DNA from: Haloarcula limicola
GTDB lineage: Archaea > Halobacteriota > Halobacteria > Halobacteriales > Haloarculaceae
Length of the DNA stretch: 64,000 nt
NCBI RefSeq assembly: GCF_010119205.1
Contig: NZ_WRXM01000002.1
Coordinates: forward strand, 1,046,982 to 1,110,981
Reading direction: 5' to 3'
A program made the translations under genes and the position numbers. This document shows positions 42,297 to 50,048 of the stretch, in pieces. Numbering within the stretch: position 1 is the stretch's first letter; the number at the start of each line of letters is the position of its first letter. The notes under the pieces are model-generated. The model was not told where the DNA came from. It ran no database searches and saw only the letters and a list, made by a program, of their open reading frames with translations.

Positions 42297-42655
42297 CTGC
42301 CGTGGCGTGACATGTGATAGGTGTTGACTCGCAACGGGTTTAGCGTTTGTGTGGCGTTATACTGGCAGCTCAGAGATTACCGGAGTGTATTTCTCACGAA
42401 GGAGCTGGATGAGTTGTTGGGCAGTTCGCGCCCGCGCCGAAGCAGTCCAAAACGGAGGCAACTGGATGTGTCTCCTGATATTATTATACTCACCAGTTAG
42501 TCACTATTAGTGAACGAATCTCCGCTCAGTATCTCTCAGAAGAACTACAGTCGGTCGTCGCTCGGCGCCCGCTCGCTCTCCGAACGTATCAGCCATTTTA
42601 CCACCTGATTAAATAAGATGGATCCGCCCGTGGACCGCCTGTTCCGTCCGCCGGG
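42297..42655. promoter_or_regulatory. 359-base intergenic region between E1 alpha and the GH2 gene
   Basis: No gene seen. It is locally AT-rich around 42475-42520. TTAAATAA (42609-42616) is a good TATA box for the GH2 gene and predicts a start near 42639. GGTTTAG (42337-42343, minus-strand reading CTAAACC) is a weaker one for E1 alpha. A perfect palindrome TCACTATTAGTGA (42501-42513) is a candidate operator. Confidence 0.5.
42501..42513. promoter_or_regulatory. Palindrome TCACTATTAGTGA, candidate operator
   Basis: A perfect 6-bp inverted repeat with a 1-base centre, about 96 bases before the TATA box of the GH2 gene. No regulator is known for it. Confidence 0.35.
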
Positions 42656-45600
42656 ATGGAACAACGAGTGATGGATTCACCAATGACGAACGACGAAACA
42701 GCGAGACGGCGCGGCGAACAGCGCGCGAATATCACCCCCTCCCGACGGGAGTTCTTACAGGCAACCGGGCTGGCGGCGCTGGCGACCGGCACCGGCGTCG
42801 GCGCGGCCAGCGCGGAGACGCCGTCGACAGCGGCACCGGATCTCTCGCCGGGCGGTCCCGGCCGGATCCGGAACCTCGACGCCTACATCGAGGACCCGAC
42901 GGTGTTCGAACAGTACCGAGAACCGACGCACGTCACGTCGACGATCCCCTACGGGTCCGTCGAGGCGGCCCGCGACGCCGACGACCCGTTCACGGCGCTC
43001 GAGAGCCGGTGGGCGGAGTCAGCGTACTTCCGGTCGCTGAACGGCGAGTGGGACTTCCGGTTCTACGAGCGGCCGGCGGACGTGCCGGCGTCGCTCGACG
43101 GCGTCGACTGGGAGTCGATTTCCGTCCCGAGCGTCTGGCAGACCGAGGGGTACGACCAGCGCATCTACACGAACACGGGGATAACGTGGGACGCCTACGA
43201 CCCGGACCTGCCGGGCAACCTCGACCCCACGTCGGGCGACATCGACGTTCCGGACACCAACCCCATGGGCGTCTACCGGCGCTCGTTCGGCGTGCCGGAA
43301 GACTGGGGCGACCGCGAGGTGTTCCTCCACTTTGAGAGCGTGAAACAGGCGTACTTCGTCTGGATCGACGGGACCTACGTCGGGTTCCAGCAGGGGTCGA
43401 TGACGCCCGGTGAGTTCGACGTCACCGACCACGTCACGCCCGGCGAGGACCACACGGTGACCGTGCAGGCGTATCGGTTCTCCGACGGCGAGGCCCTCGA
43501 GAACCAGGACATGTTCCGGTACTCGGGCATCTTCCGGAGCGTCTATCTCTACTCGACGCCGACGGTCCACGTCCGGGACTTCTACGCGCAGACCGACTTG
43601 GACGAGGAGTACGAGGACGGCCACCTCCGAATCGACGCCGAGGTGGCGAACTACACCGACGCGGCACGGGGCCGACACGCGGTGAGGGCGCACCTCTTCG
43701 GCCCCGACGGGGAGACGGTGACGACGCGGTCGGCGGCGCTCGACGTGGGTCCCGACGGCGGCACCGTCACGCTGGAAGCGACCGTCTCGAACCCCGAGAA
43801 GTGGTCCGCGGAGCACCCGACCCTCTACGGGGTCGCGCTGGAACTCGACGACGGCGAGACCACTACCGAGGCGCTGTTCGACAAGGTCGGGTTCCGGACC
43901 TACGAGACGACCCGCGGAAAGCGGGGCGCACAGGTCCTCGTCAACGGCGAACCGGTCAACGTCCGCGGAACGAACCGCCACGAGACGACCCCGGAGGCCG
44001 GGCGGACGGTCCCGGTCGAGCGGATGCGGCAGGACATCGAGATCCTCCGGCAGTACAACGTCAACGCCGTCCGGACCTCTCACTACCCCAACGACCCGAC
44101 GTTCTACCGGCTGGCCGACGAGTACGGCCTCTACGTCCAGGACGAGGTGAACGTCGAGACCCACTGGTGGCAGGGTCTGCTCGCCAACACGGAAGTCTAC
44201 CGCGAGCAGGCGGTCTCGCGGTTCCGGCGGATGATCCTCCGGGACCGCAACCACGCTTCGATCTTCTCGTGGTCGACCGGGAACGAGGCCGGGACGAGCG
44301 CCGAACACCTGGAGATGGCGGCCCTCGCGATGGATTCCGACGAGAACCTGCCCGAGGACACCAGCGACGTCGCCGGCGTCTCGGCCGTCGAGAGCTACGA
44401 CGGGGACGTCGAGGGGTTCGCGCCGGACCGAATCATGTACCACCAGCCCAACGGCGGCGGGTGGAACGTCGAGTACAGCGACATGCTCGGACCGCGGTAC
44501 GTCGACGTGGACTCGCTCCTCGAAGTGGCCAGCGGTGAGTGGATCGGCGACGGGAAGCGCCCCGTGGTGATGGGCGAGTACAACCACGCGATGGGCAACA
44601 GCCTCGGGCTGATCCACGCGATGTGGTCCGACCACATCCAGCCGCCCGCGCGTCGCGCCCGCGACACGAGCGAGTCGGGTAACGACGGCGTCCTCGTCGG
44701 CGCGCCGACGGTGAACGTCGGGCAGTCCGAGGGGATGGTCACGCTCGATAGCGGCGATTACGTCGAGGTAGCCGACCCGTCCGGGGTGAACTTCGATTCG
44801 CCCGGCTTCGCGGTCGGGGTGACGTTCTCCGGTCTCGAACCCAACACCGAGGTCGGGTTCCTCTCGAAGGGCGATCAGTACGCGCTGAGCGCCCGCGAGG
44901 GTGGCCACCTCGAGTTCAGCGTCGGCGACCGGTCGGTCTCCGGCAGGCCGGGGGGCCGACTCGCGGCCGACGAGTGGCACACGCTCGTCGGCGTCTGTTC
45001 GGCCGACGGTCTCGCACTCTACCTCGACGGGACGGAACTCGCGTCGACGAGCGACTCCCCGTCGTCGCTTCCGACGGGGTCCCGCCCGCTCCGCCTCGGC
45101 GAGAACACCCAGCGTGGGGCCGACGAGCCGATATCGGTCGACGCGGTGAGCGTCCTCGACTCGGCGCTGGACGCGGGCTCGGTCTCTGCCGTCCACGAGG
45201 CCGACGGCGCGGCGCTCCGGTACGACTTCGGCGCGCTGCTGCGCGACCAGAGCCTGATGGGCGGGTTCATCTGGGACTGGGTCAACCAGGACCTGAACGC
45301 GACGACCGCCGACGGCACCGAGTTCCAGTTCTACGACGAGGACCCGTTCTGCCTGAACGGGATGGTCTGGTCCGACCGGTCGGTCCAGCCCGAACTCCGG
45401 CAGCTCAAACACAGCCACCAGCCGGTCAAGGTCGCCCCGAGGGACCTCGCGGCGGGCGAGGTGTACGTCACCAACCACTACGCGTTCACCGACCTCGGCG
45501 CGCTCGACGGCGAGTGGCAGTTGACCGCCGACGACGAGGTCGTCCAGTCCGGTTCGCTCGACCTCGATATCCCGCCCGGCGAGACCCAGCCGGTCAGCCT

Positions 45601-47992
45601 CGACCTCTCGGCACCCGCGGACCCGTCGCCCGGCACCGAGTATCGACTCGAAGTCGCCTTCACGCGGCCCGACGCGACGTCCTACGCCGACGCCGGCCAC
45701 GAGGTCGCCTTCGACCAGTTCGAGGTCCCCTTCGACGTGCCGGAGCCGTCGGTCGTCGACCCGGCGGATCTCCCGGCGGTGTCGCTGTCGGAGGGCGACG
45801 ACGCCGTCGTCGTCGCCGGCGACCGCTTCGAGTACGCGCTCGACATCGAGTCGGGGACGTTCTCGTCCATGCGGTACGACGGGACCGAACTCCTCGACGC
45901 CGGCCCGCGGTTCAACGCCTGGCGCGTCCCCATCATGAACGAGACGGTGAGCTGGGGGAGCGAGCAGGCCTCCAGCTGGCGAGAGGCTGGGCTGAACGAC
46001 CTCTCCCAGACCGTCGAGGACGTGCGCACCGAGCGGCCGGCGGACGGCCTCGCCCGCATCGACGTCGACGCGTTCCTCGAAGGCGCGTCGGCCAGCGACG
46101 TTCTGGTGACGCCGGACGAATCCAGTACCGGGAGCGACGGCACCGTCTACGGCGACCCCGAACTCGTCTCGGGGCAGTCGGGCACGGCGCTCGCGTTCGA
46201 CGGGGAGGACGACTACGTCGACGCCGGCAACCCCGATGCGCTCGATTTCACCAGCCCCGGCTTCACCGTCGCGGCGACGTTCCGGGGGCTGGACACCGGC
46301 GGCCACTCGCCGTTCGTCACGAAGGGGGACAAACACTACGCGCTGAAGGTCAACGACGACGTGTTCTCGTTCTTCGTCTACGACGCCGAGGCCGGTTCGT
46401 GGGAGTCCGTCACCGCCGAGATTCCGGCGGACCTCGACGGCGACACCTGGCACCGACTGGTCGGCGTCTGCACCGACGGGGAACTCCGGCTCTACCTCGA
46501 CGGGGCCGAGGTCGCGACTCGCTCGCACGACGTGACGGAACTCGGCCCCTCCGACTTCCCGGTGCAGGTCGCGCACAACGCGGAGAAGCCGAGCCGCTAC
46601 GCCGAGACGACCGTCGACTCGGTCCGCGTCTTCGACCGCGCGCTGTCGGCCGAGGAAGCGGCCGACGGGTTCGACTCGCCGCCCGAGAGCGCCGTCCTCT
46701 GGTACGACTTCGACGAGGTCACCGAGCGCTCCTCGACGCGGATCACGCCCGACGCGACCGACAACGGCAACGACGGGACGCTCCGGAACGGTCCCGACGT
46801 CGTCTCCGGCGTCTCCGGACAGGCGCTGTCCTTCGGCGGGCAGAGCTACCTCTCGCTCGGCACCTCGGACAGCCTTGATATAACGGAGGGCGGCCTGACG
46901 CTCGAATGTTGGGTCCGGCCGGGCGAACCACAGGAGGGCGCTGGCTCGCAACCCTACATCATGAAGGGCACCCAGTACCTCCTCAAGCGCCGGACCGCCG
47001 ACCGCGGCGGGGCGCTCGAACTCTCCTTCAACACGGGCGAGTGGCACTGGGTCGCCACCGACGTTCCCGAGGACTGGGCCGGCAACTGGCACCATATCGC
47101 CGGTGTCTGGGACGCCGACGCCGGAGAGCTACGGTTCTACATCGACGGGGAGCGCCAGAACACGAAGGCCTACGACGGGTCGCTCCGGCACTCGGACTCG
47201 CCGGTGACGGTCGGCCGCGCCGGCGACGGCTACGTCGCAAGCGGCACGCGGATCGACAACGTCCGCGTCTACGACCGCGGGCTGGGCGACGACGAGGTGG
47301 CCGCGCGGACCGACCAGCCGATAGACGGCGCGGTCGCGTGGCTGAACCTGAACTCCTTCGAGACCGTCACGCGGCGCGGCCCGGGCTTCTCGGTCACGTA
47401 CAGCTATCGCGTCTTCGGCTGTGGCGACGTCGCTATCGACGTCGCGGCCTCGCCCAACGACAAGCTCCGGCAGACGGTGACCGACTACCTCCCGAAGATG
47501 GGCCTGCGCCTCGACGTGCCCGACCGCTTCGACGAGTTGGAGTGGTACGGCCGCGGGCCGGAGGAGACCTATCCCGACCGCCAGTGGGGCGTCCGGACGG
47601 GCCGCTACGCGGGTAGCGTCGCCGACCAGTACGTCCCGTATCTGCCGCCGACGGACAACGGCAACAAGGCCGGCACCCGGTGGGCCGCGCTGACCGACGG
47701 CGACGGCACCGGCCTGCTCGGATTGCCCCTCGACGAGTCGATGAACGTCAACACCGACCACTGGGCCAACCTCGACGACGCGGAGTACCAGTACGAACTC
47801 GAAGCGAGCGACTCGGTCGCGTTCGACTTGGACCACCTCGTCTCCGGCGTCGGCGGGACGCCGGTCGAACCGCTCGAACAGTACCGCGTCCAGCCGACGG
47901 ACGCCTCCTTCGGCTTCGTGATCCAGCCGTTCTCGACGGCCGACGCCGACCCGATGGCGCTCTCGAAGCGGCGGTACCCGACGGGGGACTGA
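42656..47992 (+). CDS. Tat-exported GH2 beta-galactosidase-type enzyme with three inserted LamG modules
   Basis: 1778 residues. The Tat signal has SRREFLQATG (Arg30-Arg31) and is cut near residue 53. A GH2 jelly roll (FRSLNGEWDFRFYERP), Ig-like domain and TIM barrel (about 415-930) follow. The acid/base is E544 (WSTGNEAG) and the nucleophile E641 (GEYNHAMGN), as in LacZ. LamG 1 (about 670-855) is inserted in the barrel between NSLGLIHAMW and LMGGFIWDW. LamG 2 (about 1150-1345) and LamG 3 (about 1365-1558) sit in the C-terminal beta-galactosidase domain. Other possible starts are M6 and M10. It should act outside the cell on beta-galactosides or polysaccharide; substrate unknown. Confidence 0.9.
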   Translation: MEQRVMDSPMTNDETARRRGEQRANITPSRREFLQATGLAALATGTGVGAASAETPSTAAPDLSPGGPGRIRNLDAYIEDPTVFEQYREPTHVTSTIPYGSVEAARDADDPFTALESRWAESAYFRSLNGEWDFRFYERPADVPASLDGVDWESISVPSVWQTEGYDQRIYTNTGITWDAYDPDLPGNLDPTSGDIDVPDTNPMGVYRRSFGVPEDWGDREVFLHFESVKQAYFVWIDGTYVGFQQGSMTPGEFDVTDHVTPGEDHTVTVQAYRFSDGEALENQDMFRYSGIFRSVYLYSTPTVHVRDFYAQTDLDEEYEDGHLRIDAEVANYTDAARGRHAVRAHLFGPDGETVTTRSAALDVGPDGGTVTLEATVSNPEKWSAEHPTLYGVALELDDGETTTEALFDKVGFRTYETTRGKRGAQVLVNGEPVNVRGTNRHETTPEAGRTVPVERMRQDIEILRQYNVNAVRTSHYPNDPTFYRLADEYGLYVQDEVNVETHWWQGLLANTEVYREQAVSRFRRMILRDRNHASIFSWSTGNEAGTSAEHLEMAALAMDSDENLPEDTSDVAGVSAVESYDGDVEGFAPDRIMYHQPNGGGWNVEYSDMLGPRYVDVDSLLEVASGEWIGDGKRPVVMGEYNHAMGNSLGLIHAMWSDHIQPPARRARDTSESGNDGVLVGAPTVNVGQSEGMVTLDSGDYVEVADPSGVNFDSPGFAVGVTFSGLEPNTEVGFLSKGDQYALSAREGGHLEFSVGDRSVSGRPGGRLAADEWHTLVGVCSADGLALYLDGTELASTSDSPSSLPTGSRPLRLGENTQRGADEPISVDAVSVLDSALDAGSVSAVHEADGAALRYDFGALLRDQSLMGGFIWDWVNQDLNATTADGTEFQFYDEDPFCLNGMVWSDRSVQPELRQLKHSHQPVKVAPRDLAAGEVYVTNHYAFTDLGALDGEWQLTADDEVVQSGSLDLDIPPGETQPVSLDLSAPADPSPGTEYRLEVAFTRPDATSYADAGHEVAFDQFEVPFDVPEPSVVDPADLPAVSLSEGDDAVVVAGDRFEYALDIESGTFSSMRYDGTELLDAGPRFNAWRVPIMNETVSWGSEQASSWREAGLNDLSQTVEDVRTERPADGLARIDVDAFLEGASASDVLVTPDESSTGSDGTVYGDPELVSGQSGTALAFDGEDDYVDAGNPDALDFTSPGFTVAATFRGLDTGGHSPFVTKGDKHYALKVNDDVFSFFVYDAEAGSWESVTAEIPADLDGDTWHRLVGVCTDGELRLYLDGAEVATRSHDVTELGPSDFPVQVAHNAEKPSRYAETTVDSVRVFDRALSAEEAADGFDSPPESAVLWYDFDEVTERSSTRITPDATDNGNDGTLRNGPDVVSGVSGQALSFGGQSYLSLGTSDSLDITEGGLTLECWVRPGEPQEGAGSQPYIMKGTQYLLKRRTADRGGALELSFNTGEWHWVATDVPEDWAGNWHHIAGVWDADAGELRFYIDGERQNTKAYDGSLRHSDSPVTVGRAGDGYVASGTRIDNVRVYDRGLGDDEVAARTDQPIDGAVAWLNLNSFETVTRRGPGFSVTYSYRVFGCGDVAIDVAASPNDKLRQTVTDYLPKMGLRLDVPDRFDELEWYGRGPEETYPDRQWGVRTGRYAGSVADQYVPYLPPTDNGNKAGTRWAALTDGDGTGLLGLPLDESMNVNTDHWANLDDAEYQYELEASDSVAFDLDHLVSGVGGTPVEPLEQYRVQPTDASFGFVIQPFSTADADPMALSKRRYPTGD

Positions 47993-48041
47993 CGACGGAG
48001 GCGAGTCGGCGACCGTACATTCCGGGCCGAGCGTCTCGGTC

Positions 48042-48965
48042 TCACCCGCTCCGCGCTCGCTCGCGGGCGGCGTCCACGTCGCCGTCTTCCAGCACCGCCT
48101 CGACGAACAGCTCGCCCGCGCGATAGGACGACCGGACCATCGGCCCCGACGCGCAGTACAGGAACCCGAGTTCCTCCTCGGCGACCCGCCGCCACGTCTC
48201 GAAGGCGTCGGGGTGGACGTACTCAGAGACCTCCAGGTGCGAGCGGGAGGGCTGGAGGTACTGCCCGAGCGTCACCACGTCGACGCCGACCTGCCGCAAA
48301 TCGGAGAGCGTCTGGTACACCTCGTGGGCGTACTCGCCGACGCCGAGCATCAGGCTGGTCTTGGTATGGACGTCGCTCTCGCGGTCGGCCTGCCGCAGGA
48401 CCGACAGCGACTGCTCGTAGCCCGCCCGGCGGTCCCGGACCGGCCACTGAAGGCGGTCTACGGTCTCGATATTGTGCGCGAGCACGTCCGGCTCGGCGTC
48501 GATGATCTTTTGCACGAGGCGCTCCTCACCGCGGAAGTCCGGTATCAGGCACTCGACGAGAACCGACGGGTCGCGGCGCTTGATGGCCCGGATGGTCTCG
48601 GCGAAGTGGCCCGCCCCCTGGTCGGGGAGGTCGTCGCGGTCAACGCTCGTGAGGACGACGTAGTCGAGGCCGATGTCGGCGACGGCGTCGGCGACCTGCT
48701 CCGGTTCGTCGGGGTCCAGCGCGTCCATTCCGCCGGTCTCGACGTCACAGAAGTTACAGCCCCGCGAGCAGCGCTCGCCCATGAGCATGAACGTCGCTGT
48801 CCCCGGGCCGTCCCGACCGCTCCAGCACTCCCCGAGGTTCGGGCAGTTGGCCTCCTCACAGACCGTGTTGAGGTCCCGCTCGCGGAGGCTCGCTTTGATG
48901 TCGGTGAATCGCTCGCCCGACGGCGGCCGAGTCTTCAGCCAGTCGGGCTTGCGCGCACGACTCAT
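48042..48965 (-). CDS. lipA: Lipoyl synthase
   Basis: 307 residues. The auxiliary cluster ligands are C36, C41 and C47; the radical SAM ligands are C66, C70 and C73 ([13 protein letters not shown]). It adds two sulphur atoms to octanoyl-lysine on lipoyl domains, here E2 at 38530. It ends with the RSSYRAGE type motif that binds the auxiliary cluster (Ser). The start [15 protein letters not shown] is preferred over one 27 bases upstream. No lipoyl ligase gene is near. Confidence 0.96.
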   Translation of the reverse strand: MSRARKPDWLKTRPPSGERFTDIKASLRERDLNTVCEEANCPNLGECWSGRDGPGTATFMLMGERCSRGCNFCDVETGGMDALDPDEPEQVADAVADIGLDYVVLTSVDRDDLPDQGAGHFAETIRAIKRRDPSVLVECLIPDFRGEERLVQKIIDAEPDVLAHNIETVDRLQWPVRDRRAGYEQSLSVLRQADRESDVHTKTSLMLGVGEYAHEVYQTLSDLRQVGVDVVTLGQYLQPSRSHLEVSEYVHPDAFETWRRVAEEELGFLYCASGPMVRSSYRAGELFVEAVLEDGDVDAARERARSG

Positions 48966-49039
48966 TGGTCGTGGGTTGGCGCCTACGCGCAAAAGAGATT
49001 GGGTTCAGCGGAACCGCACGACGGCTCTCGACGGTCCCG

Positions 49040-49210
49040 TCACTCCGCGTCCATCTCGGTCAGGTCCTCGGACCCGCACTCGGGGCACTGGAACCAGTAG
49101 GAGCCGGGATCGGAGTCCGATTCGAACTCGTTGCCGCAGTCTTCACACCGGTACTCGGGTTTTTCCTCCGCGACGCCGACCTTCTGCTTGACTGTATCGA
49201 GAACTGACAT
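49040..49210 (-). CDS. 56-residue zinc-ribbon protein
   Basis: Starts MSVLDTVKQKVGVAEEKPEY. The two cysteine pairs are C22/C25 (CEDCG) and C42/C45 (CPECG). The short N-terminal helix could bind a partner. An element ATTATAAC on the minus strand, about 40 bases upstream, may be its TATA box. The gene stands 75 bases after lipA's start on the same strand and may be transcribed with it. It is not a known family I can name. Confidence 0.65.
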   Translation of the reverse strand: MSVLDTVKQKVGVAEEKPEYRCEDCGNEFESDSDPGSYWFQCPECGSEDLTEMDAE

Positions 49211-49260
49211 GGGTTCCGGTAGGCGGATATGGATGGCAGATTGTTATAATCCCCAGCAGC

Positions 49261-49391
49261 GCTTCAGGCCGTGAAGCCCCGGATATCGACGATCGAGTTC
49301 ACTCGACAGGACCGAGACGAAATTTCCGCGCTCCCCGCGGCGAACGGGCGCGACCGCCGCGAGGTGGGGCTGTTTCAGGTCGTGAAGTCCT
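49261..49391. repeat. Two directly repeated palindromes
   Basis: GCTTCAGGCCGTGAAGCC (49261-49278) and GTTTCAGGTCGTGAAGTCC (49373-49391) are copies of one 18-bp word, 112 bases apart, each nearly self-complementary (GCTTCA/TGAAGC). They may be ends of a lost element such as an IS605-type unit; nothing between them codes. Confidence 0.4.
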
Positions 49392-49442
49392 GATGAATCG
49401 TCCGGACGGCGTCTCCCGAATCGTAACGCCGCCGAGGGCGAT

Positions 49443-49805
49443 TCACGCGTCCTCGTCGGCGGAAAAATCGTCCCGGGGGACGTCCTCCACCTGGTCGACG
49501 GTCTCCCGGCGGAGTCGGAGGTCGACCTCGAAGCCGCCGCCGTCGAGTTCGAAACAGATCCGCTCTAAGGTCGTCTCGTACACCTTGTAGTGGTTCCCGT
49601 CCTCGTCGACGCGAGTGTCCTCCCGGAGGAGGTCGTACTCCTGGCAGACGTTGACGCGGCGGTACACCGTCGGCTCGGAGGCGTCCAGCCCCTCGGCGAG
49701 GGCCGGAACGGAGACGGGTTCGACGTTCGCGACCGCGAGGATCCGACGGACGTCCTCGCTCCCCAGCACCTCGAAAATGGTTTCCGGCTCCCAGTCCTTG
49801 CTCAC
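49443..49805 (-). CDS. Winged-helix (ArsR-like) transcriptional regulator
   Basis: 120 residues from a GTG start. The winged helix runs WEPETIFEVLGSEDVRRILAVANVEPVSVPALAEGLDASEPTVYRRVNVCQEYDLL, then a wing with RVDEDGNHYKVYETTLERICFEL. An amphipathic C-tail is acidic. The GTG at 49805 is chosen because CATAAG at 49829-49834 (minus-strand CTTATG) lies 26 bases upstream, fitting a leaderless start; an ATG at 49868 would lie beyond the promoter. Target unknown. It is divergent from the helicase gene. Confidence 0.8.
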   Translation of the reverse strand: MSKDWEPETIFEVLGSEDVRRILAVANVEPVSVPALAEGLDASEPTVYRRVNVCQEYDLLREDTRVDEDGNHYKVYETTLERICFELDGGGFEVDLRLRRETVDQVEDVPRDDFSADEDA

Positions 49806-50048
49806 ACCTATCGGCGGGTTGCTAGCCACATAAGCCCGCGGACGGTTTCGGCCGTCGCGTGCGCTCACGCGAGCGAGAGCGTCGTCCGTCGTCGGAGAAG
49901 AGCGCGGTTAGCGTGTGGATAAGCCGACATTCACGACCGATACCGCGGTCATCGATAGACTGATTCGTGTTAGCAACCCCCTTCCGAAACCGACCGCCGA
50001 GAGGCCACCATAGAAACGCCTTTGCCGACGCGGTTCCGTCCTCACGAC

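Noticed and set aside
43019-47095. A 1358-codon open frame antisense to the GH2 gene
   Set aside because: It is a shadow caused by high GC and codon bias; the sense strand encodes a protein with clear GH2 and LamG motifs and a Tat signal, while the antisense product is Arg/Val/Asp-rich without motifs.
49373-49440. C/D-box sRNA suggested by CCTGATGA
   Set aside because: The C-box is imperfect and no D box (CTGA) follows at the expected distance before the coding region.
49443-49900. Longer ATG start at 49868 for the winged-helix protein
   Set aside because: A good TATA-like CTTATG lies between it and the GTG at 49805, in the spacing for a leaderless start at the GTG.
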